64,000 nucleotides of DNA from DASZBX01 sp035943635 (GCA_035943635.1 DASZBX010000148.1:400106-464105), one strand, 5' to 3'; shown: positions 37,228 through 45,977, counted from the first letter of the stretch. Made by a program: numbers and translations. Notes: generated from the sequence alone by a model not told the origin.

Positions 37228-37614
37228 GTGCCCGTCGCCCAGCTCTCCTCGGTGGAGTCCTTCGTCCACCGCGACTACGCGGTCCTCTTCGGCGCGCTGC
37301 CCGCGCTCGCGCTGGGCTCGATCGCGACCTTCGTCCAGCGCGACCGCGCCGCCGCGCGCACCGGAGCGCCGGACCCGCAGGCCGGCCCGGCCCGGGACCT
37401 GGCCGTGGCCGGGGTGGTGCTGGCCCTGATCGCCGAACGCCTCGACCTGGACCCGCTCGGCTACCCGCTGCTCGCCCTGGCCGCGGCCCGGCTGGTGGAC
37501 CAGGCCGGCCCGGCCGACCGGGCCGCCGCCGCCCGCCGGGCCGCCGCGGACGTGATCCGCCCGCTGGCCCTGTCCACCCTGGTCCGGGCCGCGGTCTGCG
37601 GGCTGGCCGGATGA
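37228..37614 (+). CDS. Small hydrophobic protein of unknown function, first of three coupled genes
   Basis: A 128-residue, Ala/Leu-rich protein beginning MPVAQLSSVESFVHRDYAVLF. Hydrophobic stretches at ~18-33 and ~55-90 could be membrane segments, but Arg/Asp are interspersed. GTG start at 37228. It overlaps the next gene by 4 bp (ATGA). I do not recognise the family; the coupling to two small membrane proteins suggests one complex. Confidence 0.65.
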   Translation: MPVAQLSSVESFVHRDYAVLFGALPALALGSIATFVQRDRAAARTGAPDPQAGPARDLAVAGVVLALIAERLDLDPLGYPLLALAAARLVDQAGPADRAAAARRAAADVIRPLALSTLVRAAVCGLAG

Positions 37615-38093
37615 GCGCCATGGCCACCCTGTTCCGGGACGCCGAGCCCGCCCCGCCCGCGCCCCCGATCATCGCGCCGGCCAACCCGCCGGCCCCGGTC
37701 CGCGGCCCCTTCCTCGGCCTGGTCGGCTCCGTGCTCGGCACCCTGGGCGGCGGCTGGCTGCTGCTGGCCCCGTTCGCCTACAACTACCGCGCCGGAGCGA
37801 GCAAGATCCCCCGGACCACCCTGGTCGACCTGAGCACCGGCGGCGGCGCCGCAGCGATCGGACTGCTGTCCGCGGCCCTGTTCGGCACCTGCCTGGCCCG
37901 GCGGCTGCGCCCGGCCGAAGCCCCGGCGCCGGCCGAACCGGAGCCGGAGCCCGCGCCGGAACCCGAGCCCGAGCCGGTCCGCACCGTGCCGGCCCAGGGC
38001 ACCGGCTCGGACGGCGACCTGCGCGACCTGCTCGGCCCGCTGGTGGCCGCGCTGACCGCCGATCTGCGCAGCAGGCAGGAGAAGGACCGATGA
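37611..38093 (+). CDS. Two-helix membrane protein of unknown function
   Basis: A 160-residue protein: a Pro-rich N-terminus, one helix at ~37-57 (LGLVGSVLGTLGGGWLLLAP), a second at ~78-98 (GGAAAIGLLSAALFGTCLA), then a tail of Glu-Pro repeats and a helical end (DLLGPLVAALTADLRSRQ). ATG 37611 overlaps the upstream stop and its own stop overlaps the next start. Confidence 0.72.
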   Translation: MSAMATLFRDAEPAPPAPPIIAPANPPAPVRGPFLGLVGSVLGTLGGGWLLLAPFAYNYRAGASKIPRTTLVDLSTGGGAAAIGLLSAALFGTCLARRLRPAEAPAPAEPEPEPAPEPEPEPVRTVPAQGTGSDGDLRDLLGPLVAALTADLRSRQEKDR

Positions 38094-38383
38094 CCTACCT
38101 CACCCACCCGGACGGCGGCCCGGCCGCGCCCGAGCCGGCCCCCGTGCCCGCGCCCAAGGCCCCGGTGGCCGCACTGACCGGCCTGGCCCTGCTCGCCGCG
38201 CTCGGCGCCTGGCTGGTGGCCGCGCCCTTCCTACTCGGCGACCAGGCCCGGGCGGCCGCCTGGACGACCGCCACCCGGGTGGACGTGGCCACCGGCGCCC
38301 TGCTCACCCTGGTCGCGCTGACCGGCCTGTTCGGCTACCTCGGCGCGGCGGTCGGCTGGTCGGCGCGGTACCGCCGGGATTGA
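38090..38383 (+). CDS. Small two-helix membrane protein of unknown function
   Basis: A 97-residue protein with helices at ~28-48 (LTGLALLAALGAWLVAAPFL) and ~65-87 (VATGALLTLVALTGLFGYLG). The GAWLVAAPFLLG pattern resembles SPW-repeat-type small membrane proteins and parallels GGGWLLLAPFAYN in the upstream gene, so the two may be distant paralogues. ATG 38090 overlaps the upstream stop. Confidence 0.72.
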   Translation: MTYLTHPDGGPAAPEPAPVPAPKAPVAALTGLALLAALGAWLVAAPFLLGDQARAAAWTTATRVDVATGALLTLVALTGLFGYLGAAVGWSARYRRD

Positions 38384-38414
38384 CCGGACATTCGGTCGGA
38401 CCGAAGGCGGCGGG

Positions 38415-38561
38415 ATGAGCGAGACGTACGGCGACTGGGACGGCGCCGACCCGGCTTACCGGGCCGGTCGAGACGCCCGGAGCCGAAGAACTCTGAGAAA
38501 TTCCGGACGGCCGCCCGAGCCGGCCCCGCAGCGGGCGAATCGCCAGCTCAAAACTAGTTAG
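38415..38561 (+). CDS. Possible 48-aa basic peptide
   Basis: ATG 38415 follows GAAGG at suitable spacing and opens a 48-codon frame beginning MSETYGDWDGADPAYRAGRD and ending in a basic, Arg-rich segment before TAG. It would be the fourth gene of the small-membrane-protein operon. Codon bias is only moderately typical, so it may be chance. The remainder of the 333-bp gap 38384-38716 holds only the possible regulator site at 38639-38654. Confidence 0.3.
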   Translation: MSETYGDWDGADPAYRAGRDARSRRTLRNSGRPPEPAPQRANRQLKTS

Positions 38562-38638
38562 CCACGGTAACGGTCTCGGCCCGCGGACCGGCTTTGCGAA
38601 GCCAGGCCAAAGGAACTGTCATGGAGACGTAACAGTTC

Positions 38639-38654
38639 GCTGAACCTCTGCTGA
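38639..38654 (+). promoter_or_regulatory. Possible response-regulator direct repeat
   Basis: GCTGA occurs at 38639-38643 and again at 38650-38654, an 11-bp phase typical of OmpR-family tandem binding. It lies 63 bp before the second adaptor gene, whose cluster encodes an OmpR-type regulator. The repeat is short, so this is weak evidence. Confidence 0.3.
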
Positions 38655-38716
38655 GATTACGGCACAGAGCCGGTGAGTTTCATCTTCACTTCAGGCAGCG
38701 GCCCAACACTCACGGC

Positions 38717-40225
38717 ATGTCCCCCCGCGTATTCTCCACCTCGCGCCCCAAGTTGGTGCTCAACGGCACGCTTGCCGCGGTCGTCCTCGTCGGCGGCGGT
38801 GTCGCGTACGCCGTGGTCGGACCGGCCAACCCGAGCTCCGCCGGCACCATCGCGCGCCAGGCCACCGTCGCCACCGGCACGGTGACCGCGAGCATCACCG
38901 CCTCCGGCAACCTGGCCCCGCAGTCCACCTCCTCCCTGGCCTTCGGCGCCTCCGGCCAGGTGACCGCGGTCGACGTGAAGGTCGGCCAGGTGGTCACCGC
39001 CGGCGAGACGCTCGCCACCATCAACGCCACCCAGGCCAACTACAACCTGCAACTCGCGCAGGACCAGTTGACCATCGCGAACGACAACCTGAGCAAGGCC
39101 CAGGACGGCCCGAACTCGGTCACCCGCAACGCCGACAACGCCTCCCTGGCCTCCCAGGAGAACTCGCTGAACGAGGCGAAGGCCACCCTGAAGACCGCGC
39201 AGGGCCTGCCCGCCTGCCCGTCCGGGCAGACCGGGCAGACCGCCGACTGCACCAGCACCACCCAGCTGCAGTCCGACCAGAACGCCGTGACCAACGCCGA
39301 GGACCAGCTCAACAGCACCGAGGCGCAGCAGGCCCAGAGCAACTACGTGGACCCGTCCACCCTGGCCCAGGACCAGGAGGCGGTCACCCAGGCCGAGGCC
39401 AACGTCGCCGCCGACCAGGCCGCGGTGACCGAGACCACGATCACCGCCCCGACGGCCGGCACGATCCTGACCATCACCGGCCAGGTCGGCTCCAGCGTCT
39501 CGGCCGGCACCAGCACCACCGCCTCCGCCTCCGGCAGCACCAGCTCGGGCAGCAGCACCGGGAGCACCGGGACCGGCAGCACCGGCACCGGCAGCACCGG
39601 GTCCAGTTCCAGCAGCTCCAGCACGTCGAGCAGCGGAACCTTCCTCACCATGGCCGACCTCTCCCAGCTCCAGGTCACCGCGGACGTCTCCGAAACCGAC
39701 GTGGCCTCGGTCAAGACCGGCCAGGCCGCCACGGTCACCCTCAACGCGCTCTCCGGCGCAACCCCGCTGCAGGGCTCCGTCGCGGCGGTCTCGCCCACCG
39801 CGACCGTCGTGTCCAACGTGGTCGAGTACGCGGTCACCATCGACGTCACCTCCGCCCTGCCGGCCTCGGTCCGCACCGGCCAGTCCGCCTCGATCACCAT
39901 CACCACCGCCTCGGCCACCAACGCGCTCTACGTGCCCAGCAGCGCGATCACCACGGTCGGCGGACGCTCCATCGTCACCGTGATCGCCAACGGCAAGAAC
40001 ACCATCACCCCGGTCACCACCGGCGTGGTCGGCACCACCGACACCCAGATCCTGACCGGCCTGACCGCCGGCCAGGTCGTCCAGATCACCCTGAGCACCG
40101 CGACCACCAACGGCACCACCGGGCGCGGCTTCGGCGGCATCGGCGGAGGCGGCGGCGCGGGCGGCGCCGGGTTCGGCGGCGGCGGCTTCGGCGGCTCCGC
40201 CGCGATCCTCGGAACCCAGGGATGA
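38717..40225 (+). CDS. MacA/HlyD-like efflux adaptor (second copy)
   Basis: A 502-residue adaptor with an N-terminal membrane anchor at ~12-34 (VLNGTLAAVVLVGGGVAYAVV) rather than a lipobox. Lipoyl halves are at ~65-100 (SLAFGASGQVTAVDVKVGQ) and ~235 (ITAPTAGTILTITGQVG), separated by a coiled-coil with N/Q/A-rich heptads. A Ser/Thr/Gly linker precedes the beta-barrel (LQVTADVSETDVASVKTGQ), and the end is Gly-rich (GFGGIGGGGGAGG). It is the first gene of a six- to seven-gene block. The stop overlaps the ATPase start by 4 bp. Confidence 0.9.
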   Translation: MSPRVFSTSRPKLVLNGTLAAVVLVGGGVAYAVVGPANPSSAGTIARQATVATGTVTASITASGNLAPQSTSSLAFGASGQVTAVDVKVGQVVTAGETLATINATQANYNLQLAQDQLTIANDNLSKAQDGPNSVTRNADNASLASQENSLNEAKATLKTAQGLPACPSGQTGQTADCTSTTQLQSDQNAVTNAEDQLNSTEAQQAQSNYVDPSTLAQDQEAVTQAEANVAADQAAVTETTITAPTAGTILTITGQVGSSVSAGTSTTASASGSTSSGSSTGSTGTGSTGTGSTGSSSSSSSTSSSGTFLTMADLSQLQVTADVSETDVASVKTGQAATVTLNALSGATPLQGSVAAVSPTATVVSNVVEYAVTIDVTSALPASVRTGQSASITITTASATNALYVPSSAITTVGGRSIVTVIANGKNTITPVTTGVVGTTDTQILTGLTAGQVVQITLSTATTNGTTGRGFGGIGGGGGAGGAGFGGGGFGGSAAILGTQG

Positions 40226-40971
40226 GCGGGGCGTTCCGCGCCCCCGCACTGGACATCAGAGACCTGAAGAAGGTCTACGGTGCCGGGGACGCGGCGGTCC
40301 ACGCGCTGCGGGGAATCGACCTGCTCGTCCCGCACGGGGACTACGTCGCCGTGATGGGCGCCTCCGGGTCCGGCAAGTCGACCCTGATGAACATCGTCGG
40401 CTGCCTGGACGTGCCCAGCTCCGGCCGGTACGAACTCGACGGCATCGCCATCGCCGACCTCGACGAACAACAGCTGTCCCTCGTCCGCAACCGCAAGATC
40501 GGCTTCGTGTTCCAGTCCTTCAACCTGCTCCCCCGGACCAGCGCCGTGGAGAACGTGGAACTGCCGCTGATCTACGGCGGGGTCAAACACGCCGAACGGC
40601 GCAGACGCGCCCTGGCCGCCCTGAGCCTGGTCGGCCTGTCCAACCGGACCGACCACCACCCCAACCAGCTGTCCGGCGGCCAGCAGCAGCGGGTCGCGGT
40701 GGCCCGGGCCCTGGTCACCTCGCCCTCGCTGATCCTCGCCGACGAACCCACCGGCAACCTCGACACCCAATCGAGTTATGAGGTCATGGCATTGTTCGAC
40801 CAACTCAACGCGGCCGGCCGCACCATCGTCGTGATCACCCACGAGGACGACATCGCGGCCCACGCCAAGCGGGCGATCCGGCTGGTCGACGGACTGATCG
40901 TCGAGGACACCCGGCTGGCCCCGGCCGAAGGCCTGCCGCCCCGGCTGGCCGCACACGGGGCGGGGGTCTGA
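40222..40971 (+). CDS. MacB-type ABC exporter ATPase (second copy)
   Basis: A 249-residue ATPase close to the 13057-13749 product. Walker A GASGSGKST, GFVFQSFNLLPRTSAVENVE, signature LSGGQQQRVAVARAL, Walker B ILADEPTGNLD and switch His in VVITHEDDIA are intact. ATG 40222 overlaps the adaptor stop. Confidence 0.96.
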   Translation: MSGAFRAPALDIRDLKKVYGAGDAAVHALRGIDLLVPHGDYVAVMGASGSGKSTLMNIVGCLDVPSSGRYELDGIAIADLDEQQLSLVRNRKIGFVFQSFNLLPRTSAVENVELPLIYGGVKHAERRRRALAALSLVGLSNRTDHHPNQLSGGQQQRVAVARALVTSPSLILADEPTGNLDTQSSYEVMALFDQLNAAGRTIVVITHEDDIAAHAKRAIRLVDGLIVEDTRLAPAEGLPPRLAAHGAGV

Positions 40972-40972
40972 G

Positions 40973-42202
40973 ATGGGCGTGGCAGAAGTCTTCCGCTTCG
41001 CCGTACGCGGCCTGCGGGCCAACAAACTGCGCTCTGGCCTGACCACCCTGGGCATCCTGATCGGCGTCGGCGCGGTGATCCTGCTGATCGCGGTCGGCCA
41101 GGGCTCCGGCGCCGCGGTCCAGGCCCGGATCTCCAGCCTCGGCTCCAACCTGATCACGATCACCCACTCGGCCGGCGGCACCGGCCGGGCCGCGGCCACC
41201 CGCACCGGCACCCAGAGCAAGACCTCCGAACTGACCGTCTCCGACGCCGACCTGCTGGCCACCTCGCAGAGCGACCCGGACGTCAGCCTGGTCGCCCCGG
41301 TCTCCTCCACCTCGGACACCGCCACCTACGACGGCGCGAGCACCACGATCAGCCAGGTGGTCGGCTCCTACCCGGCCTACCTGAACATCTCCGACGACAC
41401 CCTGGCCTCCGGCTCCTCGTTCACCACCACCCAGGTCAACACCGCCGCCAAGGTGGTCGTGATCGGCCAGACCGTGGCCACCGACCTGTTCGGCACGACC
41501 GACCCGGTGAACAAGGTCATGCAGATCGACGGCGTCCCCTACACCGTGGTCGGCGTGCTCACCGCCAAGGGCGGCGGCAGCACCTTCAACGACCCGGACG
41601 ACGTGGCCATCGCCCCGCTGACCACCGTGCAGGACAGCCTCACCGGCTTCGGCTCGCTGACCGAGATCGCGGTCCAGGCCACCAGCGCCGACTCCACCGC
41701 CGCGGCCCAGGCCGAGGTCACCGACCTGTTGATCGACGCGCACCACGTGACCGCGTCGACCGAGGACTTCACCGTCACCAACGAGGCCTCCCTGCTGAGC
41801 ACCGAGGAGAGCACCACGAACACCTTCACCGTGCTGCTCGCCGCCGTGGCCGCGATCTCGCTGCTGGTCGGCGGGATCGGAGTGACCAACATCATGCTGG
41901 TCACGGTCACCGAGCGGACCCGCGAGATCGGCATCCGCAAGGCCCTGGGCGCACCCAAGAGCGCCATCCTGGGCCAGTTCCTGATCGAGGCCGTGCTGCT
42001 GTCGGTGATCGGCGGCGCGCTCGGCGTGCTGGTCGGCGTGGTCGGCTCCCGGTTCAAGATCGACGGGATCAAACCCGTGCTGGTCCCCACCTCGATCCTG
42101 CTCGCCTTCGGCGTGTCCGCGGTGATCGGCCTGATCTTCGGCTCGCTGCCGGCGAACAAGGCCGCGAAGCTGCACCCGATCGAGGCGTTGCGCCATGAGT
42201 AG
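40973..42202 (+). CDS. MacB/FtsX-type ABC permease (second copy)
   Basis: A 409-residue permease: helix 1 at ~22-45 (LTTLGILIGVGAVILLIAVG), a large outside domain rich in Thr/Ser, and three C-terminal helices. LLVGGIGVTNIMLVTVTERT and REIGIRKALGAPKSAILGQF match MacB, and it ends PANKAAKLHPIEALRHE. It starts one base after the ATPase stop. Confidence 0.95.
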   Translation: MGVAEVFRFAVRGLRANKLRSGLTTLGILIGVGAVILLIAVGQGSGAAVQARISSLGSNLITITHSAGGTGRAAATRTGTQSKTSELTVSDADLLATSQSDPDVSLVAPVSSTSDTATYDGASTTISQVVGSYPAYLNISDDTLASGSSFTTTQVNTAAKVVVIGQTVATDLFGTTDPVNKVMQIDGVPYTVVGVLTAKGGGSTFNDPDDVAIAPLTTVQDSLTGFGSLTEIAVQATSADSTAAAQAEVTDLLIDAHHVTASTEDFTVTNEASLLSTEESTTNTFTVLLAAVAAISLLVGGIGVTNIMLVTVTERTREIGIRKALGAPKSAILGQFLIEAVLLSVIGGALGVLVGVVGSRFKIDGIKPVLVPTSILLAFGVSAVIGLIFGSLPANKAAKLHPIEALRHE

Positions 42203-42269
42203 GCGTTCGCGAACGGCGGCCCACGGCGGGGCCGCCACGGTACCCAGAGCTAGAGACAAGGAGACCGCG

Positions 42270-42905
42270 ATGTCGGTCGACAGCGACGAGTCCTTGACCG
42301 AGGAGCTGGACGGTCCGGTCGGCGACGACGCGACCGAGATCCTCTCCCGGCCCCCGCAGACCGACGACCTCGGGGTTGCCCTGGCCGCCCGGCCGCCCCG
42401 GGCCAAGCTGCCCCGGGCCACCCTGGCGCTGGGCGCGGCCGTGCTGATCTGCGCCGGGTTCATCGGCGGGGTGCTGGTGGAGAAGAGCAACTCCGGCTCC
42501 ACCGGCCGCGGCGGCGCCGCCGCGTTCGGCGCCGGCGGGTTCACCGGCGGCGGCGGGTTCGCCGGCCGGACCGGCGGATTCGGCGGGACCGGCACCGGGA
42601 CGGGTACCGGTACTGGCACTGGCTCAGGCACCGGAACTGGCACAGGCACCGGGACCGGCGGAACGGCTGCCGGCGGGATCACGGGAACGATCACCGTCGT
42701 CAGCGGCAACACCCTGTACATCACGTCGGCGAGCGGCACGGTCTACACCGTCCAGGTCAGCGGCACCACCGCGATCTCGGTGGCGCAGAGCGGGACCATC
42801 GGCGACCTCAAGGCGGGCCAGTCCGTGACCGTCTCCGGCGCGGCCGGGGCCAACGGCGACGTGACCGCCACCACCATCACCGCGAAGCCTTCAGGGGGCC
42901 AATGA
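42270..42905 (+). CDS. Membrane-anchored protein with Gly-Thr linker and DUF5666-like domain
   Basis: A 211-residue protein: an acidic N-terminus, one helix at ~50-70 (ATLALGAAVLICAGFIGGVL), a Gly-rich stretch with a Gly-Thr dipeptide repeat, then a small beta domain at ~135-210 (GTITVVSGNTLYITSASG, VYTVQVSGTTAISV, GDLKAGQSVTVSG) resembling DUF5666. ATG 42270 has an ideal AAGGAG site; longer in-frame starts overlap the permease. Its stop overlaps the next gene. It may be an accessory envelope part of the exporter. Confidence 0.8.
   Translation: MSVDSDESLTEELDGPVGDDATEILSRPPQTDDLGVALAARPPRAKLPRATLALGAAVLICAGFIGGVLVEKSNSGSTGRGGAAAFGAGGFTGGGGFAGRTGGFGGTGTGTGTGTGTGSGTGTGTGTGTGGTAAGGITGTITVVSGNTLYITSASGTVYTVQVSGTTAISVAQSGTIGDLKAGQSVTVSGAAGANGDVTATTITAKPSGGQ
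42587..42657 (+). repeat. Short tandem repeat encoding Gly-Thr dipeptides
   Basis: About 12 hexamer-like units of GGCACC/GGGACC/GGTACT type, coding for alternating Gly and Thr in the linker of the membrane-anchored exporter-associated protein. A likely site of length variation. Confidence 0.8.
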
Positions 42906-43588
42906 TGTTCACCAGGAAAGACGACACCACGGACGGCGCGGCCGTTCCCCCGGTCCGCCGAAGGACCGCGGCCGGCGCGGTCGCGGCCAGCGCGATAGCC
43001 GTCGGCGGGCTCAGCCTGCTCGCGGCCTGCGGCAGCAGCGGCGGCACGGCCACCGCGGGCAGCAGCGGCGGGGCCCCCTCGTCCGGGGCGACCGGGTTCG
43101 CCGCGTACACCGAGTGCCTGTCCCAGCACGGCGTCACCATCCCGACGGCCTTCGCCGGCGGGGGCGGTGGCGGCGGCGGGTTCACCCGGCCGAGCGACCG
43201 CCCGTCCCGCGGCGCGGGCGGCTTCGGCGGCGGCGGGGGCGGCGGCTTCTTCGGCGGCGCCACCCCCGACCCGCAGATGTCCGCGGCCGAGGCCGCGTGC
43301 GCGAGCGTGCGCCCGACCGGCGGCGCGGGCTTCGGCGGCGGGGCCGGCGGGTTCGGCGCCGGCAGCACCGCGCTGACCGCGTTCCGCAGCTGCATGACCC
43401 AGAACGGCGTGACCATCCCGACCACCCGGCCCACCTCGTTCCCGACCGCGGCCGGCACCGCGGGCGCCGCGTCCCGGTACCTGGACGGGCTGGACCCGAC
43501 CGACCCGTCGGTGGCCAAGGCCCTGGCCGTGTGCTCGCCGCTGCTGCCGACCCGGCCGGCCACCGCGCCGACCGGATCGGGCAACTGA
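42902..43588 (+). CDS. Exporter-associated lipoprotein with two Cys-hairpin repeats
   Basis: A 228-residue protein with a lipoprotein signal (AVAASAIAVGGLSLLAAC; Cys at ~43). The mature part has two copies of a motif: AAYTECLSQHGVTIP (~68) and TAFRSCMTQNGVTIP (~163). Each is followed by a Cys further on (EAACASVRP; LAVCSPLLP), so each may form one disulfide hairpin. They are separated by Gly-rich linkers. Similar CM/L-x2-x-G-V-x-x-P lipoproteins accompany MacAB-type exporters in actinomycetes. ATG 42902 and ATG 42905 are adjacent; the first overlaps the upstream stop. Confidence 0.8.
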   Translation: MMFTRKDDTTDGAAVPPVRRRTAAGAVAASAIAVGGLSLLAACGSSGGTATAGSSGGAPSSGATGFAAYTECLSQHGVTIPTAFAGGGGGGGGFTRPSDRPSRGAGGFGGGGGGGFFGGATPDPQMSAAEAACASVRPTGGAGFGGGAGGFGAGSTALTAFRSCMTQNGVTIPTTRPTSFPTAAGTAGAASRYLDGLDPTDPSVAKALAVCSPLLPTRPATAPTGSGN

Positions 43589-43635
43589 TCCGGACCGGGC
43601 GGCGCACGATCGGCCCGGAACGCGGACGCGCCCGA

Positions 43636-43677
43636 CGCGGCGCCCGCCGGCGAGTTCCTCGCCCGGCGGGCGCCGCG
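43636..43677 (+). terminator. Strong hairpin after the exporter operon
   Basis: Arms 43636-43650 and 43663-43677 are perfect 15-bp complements; CGAG (43651-43654) and CTCG (43658-43661) extend the stem past a one-base bulge. It follows the lipoprotein gene by 47 bp and separates the exporter genes from the two-component genes. Confidence 0.8.
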
Positions 43678-43823
43678 CTGGTGCCCGCCGCCGGGCGCCC
43701 GGGCGCCTACACTTCTGACAGCTCCGGACGTCGCCCGGCGCGGGCCCTCCCCGCGGCGGGCGCCCCGGCTCCGGCGGCCGGCGACCGCCGAACCAGCACG
43801 ATCCGATGCGTGAGGTGAGCCAG

Positions 43824-44525
43824 ATGGCCAATGACGGGACCAAGCTGCTCGTGGTGGACGACGACCGCGAGGTGCGCGAGGCGATCATCCGCGCGCTGCG
43901 GCTGGAGGGCTTCACCGTGGCCGGCGCCGCCGACGGGGCCGAGGCGCTGGCCCAGATGCACGCGGACCGCCCGGACGCGCTGGTGCTGGATCTGGGCATG
44001 CCCGGCCTGGACGGGCTCGGGGTGGCCCGGACCCTGCGCGCGGTCGAGGACCGCACCCCGATCCTGATGCTCACCGCCCGGGACTCGATCGAGGACCGGG
44101 TCTCCGGTCTGACCGCGGGCGCCGACGACTACCTGGTCAAGCCGTTCGCCCTGGCCGAGCTGGTGGCCCGGATCCACGCGCTGCTGCGCCGGGCCGCCTA
44201 CGAGGGCGAGGGCGCCGCCGCGCAGACCCTGGTCTGCGCCGACCTGGTGCTGGACCTGGCCGCCCGGCAGTCCTGCCGCGGCGGGCGGCGCACCGACCTG
44301 ACCAAGCGCGAGTTCGAGCTGCTGGAGCTGCTGATGCGCAACGTCGGCCGGGTGGTCACCCGCGAGGTGATTCTGGACCGGGTCTGGGGCTACGACTTCG
44401 GCCCCGGCTCGAACTCGCTGGAGGTGTTCGTCTCCACCCTGCGCCGCAAGACCGAGCCCGGCGGCGCGCCCCGGCTGATCCACACCGTGCGCGGGGTCGG
44501 GTACACGATCCGCGAACTGCGGTGA
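43824..44525 (+). CDS. OmpR-family response regulator
   Basis: A 233-residue regulator. The receiver has the acidic pair in VVDDDREV, phospho-acceptor Asp56 in LVLDLGMPG, Thr in MLTARDS and Lys in YLVKPFAL. The C-terminal winged helix contains LTKREFELLELLMRNVGRVV and LRRKTEPGG, ending VRGVGYTIREL. ATG 43824 has GAGGTGAG upstream and is preferred over ATG 43806. Its stop overlaps the histidine kinase gene (GTGA). Confidence 0.95.
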   Translation: MANDGTKLLVVDDDREVREAIIRALRLEGFTVAGAADGAEALAQMHADRPDALVLDLGMPGLDGLGVARTLRAVEDRTPILMLTARDSIEDRVSGLTAGADDYLVKPFALAELVARIHALLRRAAYEGEGAAAQTLVCADLVLDLAARQSCRGGRRTDLTKREFELLELLMRNVGRVVTREVILDRVWGYDFGPGSNSLEVFVSTLRRKTEPGGAPRLIHTVRGVGYTIRELR

Positions 44526-45970
44526 CCGGCCCGGGCGGCGCCGCGCGGGCGCGCACGCCGCGCCGGCTGAAGCTGCGCACCCGGCTGGCCCTGGCCGCGA
44601 CCCTGGCCGTGGCGATCGGGATCGGCGCCGGGGTCTCGTTCGCCTACCTGGCGCTGCGCTCGGAACTGCTCGGCAGCGTGGACGACCAGCTCGGCCACCA
44701 GGTGCAGGCGGCCCAGCACTTCCTGATCCCGAACGGCAACTCCTTCACCCCGCCGCCGGACCGCCCGCACCCGGGCGGCGCCGGCAACGGCACCGGGTTC
44801 GGCAACGGGCTGCGCCGGCAGTTCGGCGACTCGGTCTCGGACATGCAGGTGGTCTACGCCGACGGCCGCACCGACAAGCCGAGCACCCAGACCGACGCGC
44901 TGCCGGTGTCCGCCTCGGACCTCGCGGTCGCGGCCGGCAAGCAGTCCGAGCAGTTCCGCACCATCGGCGTCGGCGACGGCACGGTCCGGATGATCACCGC
45001 GCCGCTCGGCGGCGGCGCGGCGGTGCAGATCGCCCTGCCGCTGAACGGGGTGGAGGGCCAGCTGAACCAGATCGGCCTGGAGCTGCTGATCGCCGCCGCG
45101 GCCGGGGTGCTGTGCTCCGGCTTCCTGGGCTGGTGGGTGACCCGGACCGCGCTGCGCCCGGTGGCCCGGCTGACCGAGACCGCCGAGCGGATCACAGCGA
45201 CCAAGGACCTGGCCCACCGGCTGGACGTGGCCGAGCGTTCCGACCGGGACGAGCTCGGCCGCCTGGCCGGCAGCTTCAACGCGATGCTGGACGCGGTGCA
45301 GGACTCCACCGAGCGTCAGCGCCAGCTGGTGGCCGACGCCTCGCACGAGCTGCGCACCCCGCTGACCTCGCTGCGCACCAACATCGAGGTGCTGCGCAAG
45401 ATCGACCGGCTGGACCCACAGGACCGCTCGGCCCTGATCGACTCGGTGCTCATCGGCATCGACGACCTGACCGGCCTGGTCACCGACACGGTCGAGCTGG
45501 CCCGGGGCGAGGAGCCGGCCGCGGCGATCGAGGAGTTCCGCTGGGACCTGCTGGTCGAGCGCTCGGTCGACCGCGCCCGCGGGCACTGGCCGGACGTGCT
45601 GTTCCGGGCCGACCTGAGCGCGTGCGAGGTGGCCGGGGTGCCCGAGCGGGTCACCCGCGCGGTGGCGAACCTGCTGGACAACGCCGCGAAGTTCTCCGGC
45701 GGGAGCGGCGAGGTCGAGGTGGGCCTGGCCGACGGCACGCTGTCCGTGCGCGACCACGGCCCGGGCATCCCGGAGGAGGACCTGCCGCACGTCTTCGACC
45801 GGTTCTACCGCTCGGCCAAGATGCGCGACCGGCCCGGCTCCGGCCTCGGCCTGGCGATCGTGGCCCAGGTGGCCGACTCGCACCGCGGCACCGTGCACGC
45901 GAGCAACGCCCCCGGCGGCGGCGCGCTGCTCACGCTCAGCCTGCCGGTCCTCCCGCCGCCCGCCGACTAG
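44522..45970 (+). CDS. Membrane sensor histidine kinase
   Basis: A 482-residue kinase: helix 1 at ~20-42, an outside sensor of ~130 residues with a Pro/Gly-rich loop, helix 2 at ~180-200 (LLIAAAAGVLCSGFLGWWVT), a HAMP domain, and phospho-acceptor His275 in DASHELRTPLTSLRTN. The ATP domain has ANLLDNAAKFS (N box), VRDHGPGIPEEDL (G1), FDRFYRS and GSGLGLAIV (G2). It presumably phosphorylates the OmpR-type regulator encoded just upstream and may respond to envelope stress handled by the adjacent exporter. Its stop is 7 bp from the convergent miniprotein gene. Confidence 0.95.
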   Translation: MTGPGGAARARTPRRLKLRTRLALAATLAVAIGIGAGVSFAYLALRSELLGSVDDQLGHQVQAAQHFLIPNGNSFTPPPDRPHPGGAGNGTGFGNGLRRQFGDSVSDMQVVYADGRTDKPSTQTDALPVSASDLAVAAGKQSEQFRTIGVGDGTVRMITAPLGGGAAVQIALPLNGVEGQLNQIGLELLIAAAAGVLCSGFLGWWVTRTALRPVARLTETAERITATKDLAHRLDVAERSDRDELGRLAGSFNAMLDAVQDSTERQRQLVADASHELRTPLTSLRTNIEVLRKIDRLDPQDRSALIDSVLIGIDDLTGLVTDTVELARGEEPAAAIEEFRWDLLVERSVDRARGHWPDVLFRADLSACEVAGVPERVTRAVANLLDNAAKFSGGSGEVEVGLADGTLSVRDHGPGIPEEDLPHVFDRFYRSAKMRDRPGSGLGLAIVAQVADSHRGTVHASNAPGGGALLTLSLPVLPPPAD

Positions 45971-45977
45971 GCACTGC

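Noticed and set aside
42587..42657. Tandem hexamer-like units considered as a CRISPR or minisatellite array
   Set aside because: There are no spacers; it is an in-frame coding repeat for Gly-Thr dipeptides.
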